Part shown: in pieces, positions 49,747 to 64,000 of the stretch | How positions within the stretch are numbered: the stretch's first letter is position 1 | Layout of the letters: each line of letters opens with the position of its first letter | From: Litomosoides sigmodontis | Lineage: Eukaryota; Nematoda; Chromadorea; Rhabditida; Onchocercidae | Length of the DNA stretch: 64,000 nt | NCBI GenBank assembly: GCA_963070105.1 | Contig: OY718806.1 | Span: 9,133,365 to 9,197,364, forward strand | Reading direction: 5' to 3' | Translations under genes and position numbers: made by a program | The notes under the pieces: generated by a model | What the model saw: only the letters and a program-made list of their open reading frames with translations | What the model was told of the DNA's origin: nothing | The model's database searches: none

Positions 49747-52700
49747 TCATGAATATATTGTAACAACTTCGGTACCAGTACCTCTCACCAATAAAATCCT
49801 CTGCAAGCCTTCTGTTAATGCCTCGATAAATTCCATATCTGTAAAAAAAACATACTATGCTAATTAATTAAGATTAGTTAATTCAATTATTTTGTAGGAG
49901 AAATATTTACTTTCTATTTAAACATACATGCTGTAGCACATAATCGCTTGATACGATTCCAATATGGGTGCAAAAAGAATTGCTATATTTTTAAAAAAGA
50001 AAAAAATTGATAGTGAAAAATTATTTTTTGTCATTTTAAAATTTGATTGCTTTCCTAAAATAACTCATTTCAAACAATGATCAAATACAATCATCGATAG
50101 CTAACACTAATCAACATTTGTTTTGTTTTGTTTTTTAATTCATATTTATGAATCAAATTCAGCAATTATTGTCAATCGATTAAATGAATTATAAATGTGA
50201 AAAATATTTCACTAAAAAGAAAAAGTCCTCTCTTTTTTCGTTAAAAATCGTTAAAAAAAAAAAGCGCTAACAATATTCTCCACTTCCAAGATCCGGTGGT
50301 CCTGGTAAATTAACGATGACGAGTTGCGCATCCGGACTTTTCTCTCGCATTAATTCATTTAACTTGACGGCAGTGTGCATTTTACGTACGTTGAAATTTT
50401 TTCGCATCACATTAAAGCATTCATTTTTCATAATAATATTGTTTGTTTTACCATCAGCGACTAGCGTAGCTGGTGATAATAATTCATTATCATATTTTTT
50501 CACACTTTCGCCTCCTGCATCATCTCTACTATTTTTGCTTATTGTCTGAAAAGAACAAGAAACACTCAAAATGAATTTTAGCTAAATTTATTAATCATAT
50601 GATAAGGGAAAAAAAATTACCACAGGATGGTAAACAGGAAAAAAGCAATCATATAACACGAAATATGATGTTAAATGGATAGAGTTTTTTTTTGCCAAAA
50701 TTATTCATAATTTTTTTCTTTAAAAAAGTGTACTGATTAAGTGATCGTCGATCATAATACTAGTGAGATTGTAAATTGTGAAAATAATTTTATCAATTGA
50801 TAATTGAATGAATGAATGAAATAGTAGTACTATGTCATCTTCACTGAAATGAACTCGTGATGATTGTTCACTTCTATCACGTATTACAACCTCGCTCAAT
50901 TCACTTTCCTCCATTATTGTCTCACTTGCTTCAGTTGTTTTTTCACTCTGCAAAAAAAGAACCCTTCAAACATTACCGTATCATATTAATTACGTATAAA
51001 AATTAAATTCAAAATGAAAAAAAACAACATAAATTTTAACTATCTTCATGGAAATTCATTTTTAATCATTAAAAATGAAAAGAAAAACCTTTACGATATG
51101 AAAAGATGTAAAAAAAAGGAAAATTATACATCAAAAATTATCTTCAAATAACATCATTTACTTCATTTTTCATTTCCATTCCTCTTTACTTTCTCTTTCT
51201 TTCTTTCTCTCTCTCTCTCTCTCTCTCTCCCTCTCTTTCACTTTTCAAATAATGAAATTTTGCAATAACCTTAACGTGCAACAATTGATCATCATCACTG
51301 ATACGCGATAATTTCCTTTCACGAGCCGCTTCAACAACAGCTGACTGAACATCAAGTTTGCGTTCACCAACTTGCATATCTTTTAACAATCGTACCCGTT
51401 CCTCCATTTTCATTGTTCGTTCATATGTGTATTCTGAGACATCCGAATCAGGCTACAATACAAGTGATAAGAAAGCAACCTGATAGAAATGATAAAAGAA
51501 AAACTTGTTAGGCAAACATTTGATCAATGAGATAAAAAAAAAAGTTTAATTATGCAATTAGTAAAGTTTTGCAAACTCATTAATTCTCCCTTGCAAAAAA
51601 AAAGTTATTGGAAAAGAAAGGATATGCAAAAAATGATAGAGGAGAATGCATTAATTTATTATTAATTTATCAATAAAATTTTCCAAATGTGTCACATCTA
51701 ATGATCGTATGATCTGATGAGCTACAGTATGATGAACTACAGTAATTGATATATTTTTTTTAATGACTAAAAATTAATGTTTTTCTTAATTAAATTATTC
51801 TCAAACTATTGTGGATGAATGAATGAATGAACCAATTCGATGACGAAAACTTGAGCTTCAATTCGTAAATGATACAAAAATGTTTCCAAATCTTTCTTCA
51901 TATTAAATGTATTATCATCCATTTGAGCAATTGTAAACAGTCTTAAACGTGTGTTACGCCAAGTTTTATTTTGCTTTAGAAGAAATGGTAAAAGCATTAA
52001 TAAACCACCATCGTGTACAATCCACCAAACGTCCAAATAACCGTGTAGCTGAAAAAGGGAAAAAAACTGGAAAAATTTTTCATATTTCATTTTTCAAACA
52101 CACTAAAATCATTTGAAATTAGTAACTAAAATGAAAGAAAATTTTTAATATATTAATCACTATTTTATGACATATATTTCTTTGCTTCCTTTTTTTTTCT
52201 CTCCATTAAAAAACACACACCATCGTTCATCTAGTCTACCAGCTGTATGATGATATTTTTGAGAGAAAGAGAAAGAGAGAGAGAGAGAGAGGAAAAAAAT
52301 GGAATAAAATTGGAAAGCTACGTAATCAGATAAGGTAATAAATAATCTACGCACATGCAAACAAACATACCTTAACTTGTGAAGATGGAAATACTTTAAC
52401 ATTTTTTGGTACTAATATTGCACAATCTGCAGCATCAGCTGCACGTAACGTGCTAACGAAACGTTGACAAACCGTAATTTCATGTGATGCAGCCCATTCA
52501 TCAGGCCATACAACAACAACCGTATTATGTCGTAAACCGCCTAGACCGGATGTCTGAAAAAAAAAATCCACAAACAAACAATAAAGATATCATCATTTTG
52601 TAAATAGCAAAAGCAAAAAGCATTTTCACCAATGAAATTACACTGTAACAAATGATCACTTAATTGTATATCATATCACATATCTGAAAGTAATTTCAAA

Positions 52701-55700
52701 AAATGTTCAAACCTGAACAAGACAGTAGATTCCTTCAATAATATTATTCACCATTAATATATCATAAAATCCATGTATTTTATGTGATTTAATTTGTTGA
52801 TCCATTTCCTATGATAGATGAAGGAAAAAAAAAAGAGAACCAATTCCGCTAATTACACAATTTTTTTTTTTCAAAAAACAAAAAACAAAAAATAAAATGC
52901 ACATTTATTTAATGTATTTTTAGCAAATAAAATTTGAACAAAATTTTACTGAAAAGTTTCTTTCTTTCTTTCATTTCTTCTTTCTTCTTCATTCGTAATA
53001 ATTGATAATATTTGATGAAGTGATCTCAATCGTTACTTCAATCGTCTTTTTTTTCCCTTTTTTAAATTTTATGATATTCACAAGCTTACTTACATTTCGA
53101 GCGATTTCAACTGCGTCTGCGTGTTTGATAAAATTACCCTCAATGCATTTTGCAATTAGCGTAAGGCCTTTGCCAGCTTTTAGCTGCGACACAAACGCAA
53201 ACAGTCCATTCTCGCATTCTTTCGAGTCTGGCGCAATAACGAGTAATTGAGGACGCCAATTCTGAAATGCATCCTTTTTGTTGTTGCTGCTCTTCCTCTT
53301 CCTGGTTTTTTTGTTTTAAATCTTTAGTAAATGAATGAGGAAGAGAGGGAGAGAGAGAAAGGGAGGGAAAAGAAAAATAAAAAGAGTATAAATTGCTTTC
53401 AAATGAGATAAGAAGAGAATGCATGCCTATTGCTCATTATCGTACATGCACTTTTTCTTCTCTTTTTCTTTTTTTATTTTATTTTTTAAAATTTTTATCT
53501 TTCAAAATTTTTTTATGTTAAAGAAATTTAGAAGGAAAGTGACACGAATAGCATAAGCATTGATATATGAAAATGTCTCCTACAGTGAGAAAAAAATTTT
53601 TTTAATTCAAACTTTTTGCATTTTTATGCTTAATGGAGAAAAAACGAGAGGAACAGAGGAAAAGCGAAAGGAAAAAAAAAACAATGTATATCAATTGCTT
53701 CACGCCACAACTGTTTCTCAGAGATTTATTTATTTTTGCAATAAAATATGATTTTATTGTTGCTCTTTTTGATAAAATTTTTGATTTAAAATTTAATTTC
53801 TGTATTATTTTTAACAAAAGAAAAATATTTTAAATAAAAAAATGAATATGAAGTAGCAAATAAGTAAAAGTTGGGAAAGAGGTGATGAGATGTGAAATGT
53901 ATGCTAATACACGTACATACCTTTGTATGTTGTGGACGATTTTCAAGATTGAGAAGTGCAAAACGTGCTGCGGAAAGTTTTAAACCACGTAATCCGTCAC
54001 CCCATTCTTTTTCCGCACCAGCATATTCGATATACTACAATGAATACAATAATATGCTATCGCACGATTGCTTCCATTTTTGTCTTTTTTTTTTTTAATT
54101 TTAAACCTAACTGATTGCCAACTGTATGGTAGGAAAAAAAAAACATATCTTACAAAGGCAACAATAATATTTAATGATCATTTAAGGTATATTTTAATTA
54201 TTCAAACATTTACATTAAATAATTGGATAACTTTTGAATATAACCCCTTAATTTACTAAAAAGTAAAATTTCAAAATGTCAGGGAAATGAAATGTACGCA
54301 ATTAATCACTTTGTAAACAGCAATTCCAATGAAAATTGCAACTATAGCATAATGCCAGGCTGAAATGAACATTACAGCAACGCATAAGACTGAGCCAAGT
54401 AATGATAGTGACCAGTGAAAGTAACGGAATAGTGGACGCCATCCAGGAGCACGAAGAATACTCTGTAAGGCACATGCCGTATTAACGCCCAAATAGCACA
54501 TCAGAAAGAACCTAAAAAACTCGATTAAAATATTAAATTTCTTCCACTGTTTACAGTGTCACATCTTCATTGTTTTCAATAATTAATCTTTTTTCTATAT
54601 TTTATCGTTGATTTACTTAAATTTAAAATTCTTCCTATTATTATTCTATCAGAGAAAGAGGGGGAGGGGAGAGAAAGTAAAGGATGACGACATTAAAAGT
54701 GTTAGGATAGAAATGAATGGATTAAGCTAATCAAATATTACAGTAACACTTACTGAGTGATAAGAGCAGTGATATTTTCGATAACAGCAATCAATATGCC
54801 ACATTCACAGATGAGTAAGGTAAGGAAGATTGCACGGAGCGGTTCACCTCTCGAATCCAATCGCTGAAATCGTGAAAGGAACGGTATCACATCATCACTA
54901 GCAATTGCTTGCAGAAGTCGCGGTGCGCCGGTTAACGATTGCATACCTGCACCAACCGTTGATAAGAAACAACCAATCTGAAATTCAACTGAAATTATCA
55001 CATAGCAAATTTACTCTCTTCGTTTTCCTTTTCCTTCTTTTTTTGTACAAAGAAGAGAGTGAGAGAGAGCGAGAGAGACGAAAGAAGAAAATACGAGAAA
55101 AATAAACAAAAAGAAGCAAAAGCTAACAAGGATAACTGTTGGATGAGGTACAGCAAGCTCGGCAATAGCTAATTTACTCATCGCTGATTGACCAAATTTA
55201 TCACGAATAAACATTTCCGAAATTGATGAACCAAATAGAACTACACCACTTAAATCTGAAACGAAATCATATTCATAATGCTCCCAACCAATAATAAATA
55301 ATTAATAACAAAAATAAATGAACGAATAAATAATATTGATAAATAAGTAATAATTGTAATAATAGCCTATTTAATCATAAGATTTCTTTCAACCGTCGGA
55401 AAAATCAATCAAAAGTATCATGATTTATTATTATTATTAATTACTACTATTAATAATTATTATTATTAATTATTATTATTAATTATTGTTGTTATTATTA
55501 TTACTAGTAACGATCTAAATTATCATCATTATATTATAAAGTAAAGTGAATACGTACGATGATATTCGTGGTACGCCTGTTTAATGTCATGTCTTATTAC
55601 TTTAATCATTCACCACTTTAAATTTGAATTAATGAGGAAATGAAAATGACTAACAGACAATTGTGGTAGTAACTTGTGCACCAAGCGTACCAATTGGTAT

Positions 55701-58700
55701 TGAACGTGATGCATCTTTTAAATTTCCGGAACGATTTGAACCCGCCATTATTCCTAAATGTTTTGAAATGCCTTTTCAACCTCAATTATTATTCGGATTT
55801 TCCAACAATCATAACGTCCTATGTTAGTAGGAAACAACCCTATCCTTAAATGTTCCCTTTTTCATTTGCATTTTAACAATTTCATTACATATTTTGCATC
55901 TATCAAATTCTAATCGAAATTTTGAAAGCAACCTGTAGCAGATGGAAAGAAGACACCAATTAATATCATAAATGAAGTAGCTTGATCAACATAAATATAG
56001 GTTCCTTCATCATTATTTTGATCAGATTTCTCATATGAAGATTTTCCCTAAATATTAAAAATTTTGATTTAAAAAAAAATAATTTTAATTTATTTGTTAA
56101 AAATTATTTTTGGTTAAATTTTTACCTATTTTTAAAAAAAATTTCCTAATTTTTTTAAGCCATGAATTACATTTAAAGAATGGAAAACCTTTGTAAGTAT
56201 GTCGTGTGGTTGCAGATATTTGCTCCATAAATTATCAAAAAATACACCGCTTGCAATGCCTGGTATTGCTTTCTGAAAAGTTTATTTCTATCAGTTTCAT
56301 GAAATATGACCAATAATTTGGCAAAATTTATCATCTCAAATGTATTTCATTGCAAACCGTCTTAAAATGTTAATTTAATGTTTGGAAAAATTTAGGAAAA
56401 TACATCAAATCAATGTGTTTAGTCAAAGCTTTAAATCAAAAAATGCTGCTAGATGTTAGCAAAAGGAAAAAAACTCGTCAAAAATGTTACAAAAAAAAAG
56501 AAGGAAAAAAAACAGAATGACTAAGATGTCTGAAATTTGCAGCTATCATGTTCATTTTCACTTTTTTTCTGCTCCACAAAGCTTCCACTGCATTTAACAA
56601 ACTATTCTCAGTAAATGATTTGAATGTTAAAATGGAAATGATGTTAATTACTTTTAGTTATTCAATTTTTATATGTATTTTTATTAATTAACTTATCAAA
56701 CTTGCCTCACACTATTGATAACAAATACAGAAAAAAAAGGCAAAACTTTGATTACTTTACCTCTTCTCGAATTGCTGGCTGACCACTTTCCATCCAATTT
56801 TGTACTTTTGCTACATGCATGTAGTATGCATCACAGGACATTGAATTATTTTTCATTTCACAAAAAAGTGGCTCTAATCCGGTAGCTGTGCAATTGGGTA
56901 CATACTTATATTGTTCAAGAAATGAAACTAAATCAACCGGACGATCGCCTACCATGCAAAATCTGTAAAATGTAAAACAGTGTTACACTTCATTGATTGA
57001 TATAAATCAATGATCAGTTCACAGCAAATTAAAAAATTTTACTGAATGATCACATTAACTCTGCAACTGATAAATTCTTCAATCAGTCTGTCAGTTCAGT
57101 GAATGATTAATTCATCATTTAAATTTATGACTTTTGTTTTCGTTACAACCTTCGTTATCGCTCTATTGTTGTTGAATTTCCATGCATGGTTAAAATTTCA
57201 TTTGATTCTTCAAAAAAAAAGAAATTATGAGTAGCTGGTAATCTTGAATAAATCTAAGGCAGTTGATTAGCAAACGATTCTAAAATTAGGATGGAGATGA
57301 AGCATCTTAGATATCACTTCCTAAAAATTCATTGGTGTAAAATTCATACTTGAGGCTATCAGATCCATGAAATTTCAAGAATGCTCCAATGAATGTACAA
57401 AGTATGCATGTTAATACCACAAGCACTGCTGGTAAAGCAAATTTGTTAACTACCTGAAATAAAAAATTTCGTTTCATTTTCTTGAAGGAATCGTTTCAAA
57501 TGAAAGCGCAAATGTCACAACACACTCCTCGGTAACATATGAATAGATCGATAAGAGTTATATAACTTCCAAACTACATAACATAAACAAAAATACTTAC
57601 TTAAAACAGTGCTTGAAAAAAAGAGGAAAATAAAACCTTTACTCCAGCAAGCACTATCAGTCCTAAAATAATCAATAAACCGGTACCCAAAACTCGGAAA
57701 CAATTGAAGATATTGTCAAAAATTTTTGCTCCCGGTATAAGATACAGCTGAAATGATATTTTGCTGGAAATTTCTGAGGATAAATGGGAAATTCAAGTTT
57801 GAAGTCAGTAATTCATTGATTCATCAGTGCTTAGCAAAAACCTAGAAGAGAGACTGTCTTGACTTACGTGAAGTGTGAAAATTTTCGGAGCACACCATTA
57901 TTTCTCAACTTGTATTATCGAGGTTTTTTAAACCACTAATACGATTGAGATATTTGAAATTAAAAGTTTGATAGTATAATATAAAAAATTCATAGCTTAC
58001 AATGAGTATCTCAACAGCACCAGTGATATACATTGAAGCAGCAACCGTGGTACCCAAATAAAAGAGTATACCAACAGCGCCACCGAGTTCTGGTCCAAGA
58101 TTGCGAGAAATCATATAATATGGTCCACCATCGGGTACCACACCATTCGTTGCTATTGCAGATAATGATATTGATGTAAGAAATGTCTGCAATAATTATC
58201 ATTGTTAAGATTACTATCAATCGCTATTACTATTATTCATTATTACTTATTATTATTATTATCATTTTTAATTATTATTTATTATTATTGTCCTTATTAA
58301 TTATTTATATTATCATTATTAATTATCTATATTATCATTATTAATTTATTATTATTATTATTGTTATTACTATTATTACTATTAATTAATTAATTAATTG
58401 CTAGTGACCTGTTGAAAATTTTTAACAAATTTATAAAAATTTGGTAAATTATTAGCGAAGGAGTACCAATCAAAATTTTCTGTGCTACAATGAAATAAAA
58501 CGTTTGGGATGCATTAACAAAATTATTGATAAATGAATACTTGATAAGAAATGTGCAACTTAAATTAATTTCAAATATAAAGTATATTTAGATATGAAAG
58601 AAAACATACCACAGAGCAACAGACAAGAACAACAAAAAATGCTTGAACAATACCGGCAGTTCCTATAATCCATGTTAAACGAATGAAAAACAAAACACCA

Positions 58701-61700
58701 AAAATATTTTGCATACATGGTAGATAAACACCCATAATGGTACCCATTTGCACCTAAATTTTTTGATATAATTTAATTAATTAGTAAATGTAAGCACAAT
58801 TTAAAATTTACACATGGAAGTAATTATGATTAATTAGTCAAACTGTTAAATTTATAGACTGTAATGAAATAAACCAATGTAATATGTATTAGGAAGATTT
58901 GTAATTACATTCATTTCTTCTTACGGTTAAAATCTAATAAATTATGAGCAGTTCCCATAACGGTGAATTACTTATTAATTGGTTTAAAAAACATTTTGTT
59001 TGTTTTTTCACAAGACATTTTTCATTTAATACATAGTAATTAACTTCAATAATAAGAATTAATTCATTCATTGTTACATATTACGATTTAAATTTTCTGT
59101 TAACGAGGGAAAAAGATGAAATAAAATTTTAACAGTACTACAGTTCTTCATCGTCTTCTATTTCTCCAAATCATCTACATGTTCATTTTCTAATTTCATT
59201 AACGATAATCAAGCATTTAATTAACAACTACTGGCACTTAAAATGTACGTAATTTACAAAACTGATTTCCTTCTCCTTCTCCACTTTTGTTGCTGCTTTT
59301 CTTTGTTTTGAAGAATAAAACCAAAACAAATAATTAACAAAACCTTTTTGATAGCTTTTTGAGCAATTTCCCTTTCGGAAGAATTTGGCATAACCGCGTT
59401 GTACAAAGATAACGATCGGAGCATTTGACCAATTTTTTGTCCTTGCGTATGATACTCATCCTTAAATTTCATTTAAATATTAAAAATTGAAAAAATTTCA
59501 TCGAAATCACTACATAACAGATAATAATTCCATTACTAATATTAGTAGAGCAGAAAAATTTGCCAAACATTATGGAATTTTTTCTCCAAATTAACATTAT
59601 GGAGATATTTTATGCACTTCCCTGCTAATTTGTTAATTACATTGCTAATTTTGTTTCATCATCAACTGATAATTTTTTTAAAGAAAAGAAATTTTTTTAA
59701 ATTAACCTCATATAGCGCAAGAGTTGGGCTATGCTCAGCACATAAAGGAATTGTTTCAACGCCTCCATCTCCTGGAACTGATAAAACATTTCCAATTATT
59801 ATTGATAAAAAATTGTTGACTAAATTCAATTCAATTCTCTCGTTAAATTTAATTACACTGGACATCGCGCTGTGCGACATTACTAAAGTAAACATTTTCC
59901 AACGAATGCTGAAAAAAATCTAACAGAAATTAATTTCAACGCTAAGAAATACTGAAATTAAAATAATACCTAAATGTGAACGATAAAGGAAAAACAGCAC
60001 TCATTAGTCAATCATATCATTTATAATTTATTCAACTATTTCAAAATTTTGGAAAAAAAATGCATAAACGATAATGATGTGTTAAAAAAATGGACAAATC
60101 CCAAATAAAATTTTTTCAAACAAAATGATTTAAAACAAAAAAAAACGCACCTTTAGCTAAAAACGGATAAAAAAATTACTGGAATCGCTGTAAACAACAA
60201 TTTGCTTCAAAATAACTACTCATTAAAATAGAAGAATCAAATTTCATTAATTTTGAAAATTTTGAAAACTGAAATAAATTTTGAACAAAAAAAAAGAAGT
60301 TCGAAGTAGGAGTTGTTGAAATTACTGCAGATAACTAAGGAAATTTAATTTTAAGCTAAAATTTTTCTGAACAAAAAACAAAATAAAAGACGGAAATGTT
60401 AAATGGTAATTATTTAACTTAAGAAAAAAGAAAAAATCAATTAGTACGCATATTATTAGCATTAAACAAACAAGCAAAAAAAAAGGAAAGGTGAGAATAA
60501 AACTGAAATGATTAAATAATTTCTAATATATTACAAGTGAACGTGTATGATACAATAGAAGCGAATATACAAAGAGAATATTTTTAAAAACAATAAAAGT
60601 TCGCAAGTTTTTTTCTAATTGTATTATTGTACATTTTACTAATTTTCTAATCGTTTCGTAAAATGTATATTGCAATGTGCGAAAAAATTTAAACTATTAG
60701 CAGCATGAACTTTTCCTTCCTTCTTTAGCGGTTCCAAAACAAGAAAAAAAAAGAGATAGACAATTAACGAAGTTCATAAAATTTGGAAAGTTTTTTCCTT
60801 GGAATGAAAACTGCACTTATAATCCCATCTTTTGAATTTCATAAATTACTTCCTTCATTTTCCCCTTCATTTCCTCTTTCTTTTTATTTTTATTTTATTG
60901 CGTGCGTATATGTCCATATTTGTTCTACTGACAAAAAAAAAGTGTTATACAGCAAAAATATTAGATGCAAAAAAAGGAAAATAATTAGCATTATAATATA
61001 ATTAATTAAACTGACAAAAGCAAAAATATTCATTAATTTTATTTATGAATTATTTCATGTGATCGTTTGATAACTTTTTGAAAAATATCCTTCTTTTTGT
61101 CATTAATTATCGTAAATTTATTAGTTAAAAATAATTTGCTTTAATTAACTGATAGTAGAGAAATTGTTAACAGAAGGGAAAATGAAGGAAAAAAATGTTA
61201 GATTTTTTTTCAAATTAACGTAAAATTCTTCCTTTAACAAGAAAGTACAAATTGTAAATAGCTCGTAATTTACATAATGCTTTATGGACTTCCCAGCTTT
61301 TTTCATTAGTTGCTTTTGTGCTCAAAAAATGTTATGCCGAATTCTCCACTTCTTGCGAATAACCAATCTTTGAAGTGATAAATTTAATTTGTAGGATTTT
61401 TGAAAAATTTTGAAATTAAGTCATGAAAATGCAAATAGCTCATAAAATTTTTGATTGAAAAAAATTAAATTTGCATGATAAGTGAATGGCAATCATAAAA
61501 ATCTATTCTGCCGTTATGGTAAATTTAATATTTATGCTAGCATTTCACGTTGCATGGAGAAAAATGCGAAAGTGTACGCGCAATAGGTTATTGTTTCAGA
61601 ATTAAATGTGTGATGTGATAAATGTGGCAATTTGTGATATTAAAATTAGATAAATTTAAGCTAATAATCTTATGATAGTTCATTATATTAGAGTTAGGGA

Positions 61701-62865
61701 GCAATAAAAGTTAGGAAATGGGCATAGTTTTCTTGCCTTTTCCCTTCTCTCTCTTTTCCTCTCTCTCTCTCTCTCCCTCCTTCCACTCCTCTTTTGTTTT
61801 TGATTATCTAATGAATTTCATTATACTACTACTTTAAAATAGATACAGAGAGGAAGAAATATAATGATACCACCAAAGTAGAATAGCTTAAATTGATTAC
61901 TGAAATGAAAAGAAGTGGAAAAACTGGAGAGCACACACACTATAGATTTATCCAATTAATTGCAATAATCAACTAGAATGATATCAATGAGATAAAAGAA
62001 AAAAAGAAACTTGTAATTTTTAAAAATTAATTAGTCAAATTAAACATTATTCAATTTCGTTTGCTCCATTTAATTTTATCCTTCCCTATCATATTAAATT
62101 TAAATTTTCACCTTCCATTTCTCATGCACGTCTCCTCCCTGCAAAGGTTAAATTTCTCTAAACAACGACATATTTTAAAGCTTACGCAAGGAGAAAAAAA
62201 TGATGAAAGAACACGAAATATAGATCTTCCAAGGAGAAAATCTATCGTTTAGGGAAAAAAACCGCTAAGCACCAGCAGCAGGCAATTTTAACATTTTTTT
62301 TTATTCAGAAATTTATATCAAACTTTTTTCAACACTTTATATTAAAATTTCAGTAGATTAAAAAGCTTTAAAATGAGCATCTTTTGAACCATCCAACAAA
62401 GCATCAAATATTTCATGACATATTGGAGTGTTAAAGGGAAAAAAACAGAAACAAAGATAATGAAAGCATTAAAAGTGTAATAAATTTATTAAAATTATCA
62501 GGGTAAAAAGAGAAAGAGAAAAAAAAGGATTAAAAAAAATTTTTTTTAATTACCATAATTTGTTTAGTAAAATTAGATGTGATCCAAATACGGTCGTTTG
62601 CTTCTTTCCTTGTTTTTATAAATTGCATAAAGTAAAAGAATTAAATTTGATAGGATAAGAGCGCAGCTTTTTTTTTGCCGAAATTTTTTCTTCCATTTCT
62701 TATAAAAGCTAGGATGAAATTAAAACTTTTTTTAAAAAAGAAAAAAGACAAAAATTCCGAAAAATATTCAGATAAAAAGAGAACTTAAAAAAAAATTAAT
62801 TAATTTAAAATAAATTCCATACGTGTAGCATTTGTTGCACAAACAATATCTCTCTCACTAAGCAT
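49747..62865 (-). CDS. K-Cl cotransporter (SLC12A4-7 / KCC family)
   Basis: Electroneutral K+/Cl- symporter of the plasma membrane, which sets cell volume and, in neurons, chloride level. Exons on the minus strand, 5' to 3', start with an N-terminal exon with [20 protein letters not shown] and LALYE (about 59710-59784). Next come [20 protein letters not shown] (59345-59465), [20 protein letters not shown] (58609-58755), [20 protein letters not shown] and [13 protein letters not shown] (about 58010-58190), then more membrane spans. The large extracellular loop ([19 protein letters not shown], sites NCT and NNS, 56755-56960) and later spans (54300-54990) follow. The cytosolic C-domain includes [79 protein letters not shown] and the final [20 protein letters not shown] ending TIYS (stop 49747-49749). 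The WWIVHDGG and YMEF motifs mark KCC rather than NKCC. A first exon at 62865-62823 ([14 protein letters not shown]) is tentative: its phase fits, but nothing else proves it. Confidence 0.9.
55425..55505. repeat. Imperfect TTA/ATT trinucleotide tract in cotransporter intron
   Basis: Interrupted TTATTATTA/TTAATTA repeats. A similar tract at about 58230-58395 lies in another intron of the same gene. Confidence 0.8.
59790..62820. other. Large AT-rich stretch (putative first intron of the cotransporter)
   Basis: About 3 kb of A/T homopolymer-rich DNA with CT tracts near 61748-61777. No coding exon, RNA gene or mobile element could be recognised. If the tentative first exon is wrong, this is the 5' flank and promoter region of the cotransporter. 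Confidence 0.5.
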
Positions 62866-64000
62866 AATTTTACCAACCGCACTTTATCACGTAAACAACG
62901 AAAGTAACAGTTATTCACAAAATGTTGATGAATTAAAAAAATCACGAAATGTTCCAAGTTAGGTATGCACAAAGTTCACTAATTGAATAATTTCACTTTA
63001 CTGCTTCTCTTACATATCAAATTAAATTCAACAATTTGTGCCTTGTTTTATTTTTCTTGTTCTTTTCGTAAAATAGTTATTAACGGTAAGATGAGAATAC
63101 GTAAATAGGTGATGATTTATTATGTGCTATATTTTTTTTTCAAAAAACCATTTCCTTTTTCATAACTTTAGGACATTCTTTCTTGTAAAGCCTTTTTTTT
63201 TAAAGAAAAAAAATAATTGCTACTGGTTGAAACTTACTTACCATATTCACTTATTTACTGGTTTTTCTTATGCATTCATTTTTCATACTAATTTCATTTC
63301 TCAATTTCTGACAAATACTTTTAACTTCAAAAACTAAAAAGCATTCCCATAGCAACACCAATGTGAAAAAGTCACAGTGTTAGCTTGTCGTGATACTTAA
63401 AAATTTACAAGCGATATTTCTAACCAAATATTGAATTTTTATAACTCCTAAATCAAACACAATTTTATTCTTATTTCTACTATCATCATCATCATTATGA
63501 CTATTGTTATTACTATTATTAATTATAATATTATGTACCTATCCATTTTCAGCATTCAAATTTTTTTTCAAGTGACAGATTGAAACTTTTCCTGCAAGAT
63601 GAAATAAGTGAAACGAATTTATTTCACTGTTAGAAATATGCCGATAATAATACCAAGCAATATAGTAATTTATAATATATACATGCATCAGTATCCTAAC
63701 ATTGCATTTTATTCCATTTTTTAAATAAACTTATCACTGCCATTAATTTCAAATTGTAATTTCCGTCCAACAGCATTAATTTTTGATATCCTTAGACGAT
63801 CAACCGTATTGGAAATGAGTACAAAATTATTAAATTAATAACTTTAATGACAGTAATAGTAACCCTAATATCGCTCTATTCTCCCCATATATGCTAGAAA
63901 ATTGCGTAGTACTACTTAAAAGCTAATTCCCTTGGTGGAATTTAATAATTACTAATTAAATCTTACTGGTAATGTGTACATTCATCGGATATACTTTCCT
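62866..64000. other. Window end without recognisable gene
   Basis: AT-rich DNA with short ATC/TTA repeats near 63480-63525. Nothing coding could be supported. Confidence 0.5.

Overview
This is a 64 kb piece of AT-rich nuclear DNA from a nematode, most likely a filarial one (Onchocercidae or close relative). Three things point there. The protein genes are split into many small exons with short T-rich, TTTCAG-type introns. Several starts lie just behind such acceptors, as expected for spliced-leader trans-splicing. One intron also contains a decayed fragment of a Wolbachia-type groEL gene, and Wolbachia is the usual endosymbiont of filariae. Gene names rest on reading the conceptual translations by eye and on knowledge of the families. 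No database search was run.

Layout, left to right. (1) About 0.85-10.2 kb, + strand: a prominin-family five-span membrane protein with 17 visible exons and its 5' end outside or upstream. One intron carries a (TAA)n tract of about 1.4 kb. (2) 10.2-21 kb: no protein gene is recognisable. This stretch is rich in simple repeats, and at 15.2-15.5 kb it carries a microRNA cluster: a mir-100 hairpin followed 172 nt later by a let-7 hairpin, both with intact mature sequences. (3) 21.06-25.95 kb, + strand: a complete DDX5/DDX17 (p68/p72, Dbp2) DEAD-box RNA helicase in 12 exons. (4) 26.57-37.72 kb, - strand: three genes in tandem about 1 kb apart. They are mitochondrial ribosomal protein L2, MON1/SAND-1 and a GRIPAP1 (GRASP-1) coiled-coil protein. 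MON1 and GRIPAP1 both act in Rab-controlled endosome traffic, so an operon is possible. (5) 38.91-46.88 kb, - strand: a complete BMP1/tolloid-type astacin protease (C. elegans NAS-39 type) with protease-CUB-CUB-EGF-CUB-EGF-CUB-CUB order, 18 exons and 976 codons. Its intron 5 carries the groEL fragment. (6) 49.75-62.87 kb, - strand: a K-Cl cotransporter (SLC12A4-7 family) with more than 20 exons and a tentative first exon behind a 3 kb intron.

How it fits together. The genes are mostly conserved housekeeping or developmental genes. let-7 and miR-100 are temporal and differentiation regulators, and the DDX5/17-type helicase 5.6 kb away belongs to a family that assists microRNA processing elsewhere, though the proximity may be chance. 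The points most worth following up are the mir-100/let-7 cluster, the bacterial groEL insert that still shows a Shine-Dalgarno-like motif, the very long TAA tract, and several palindromes and duplications in introns and 5' regions.
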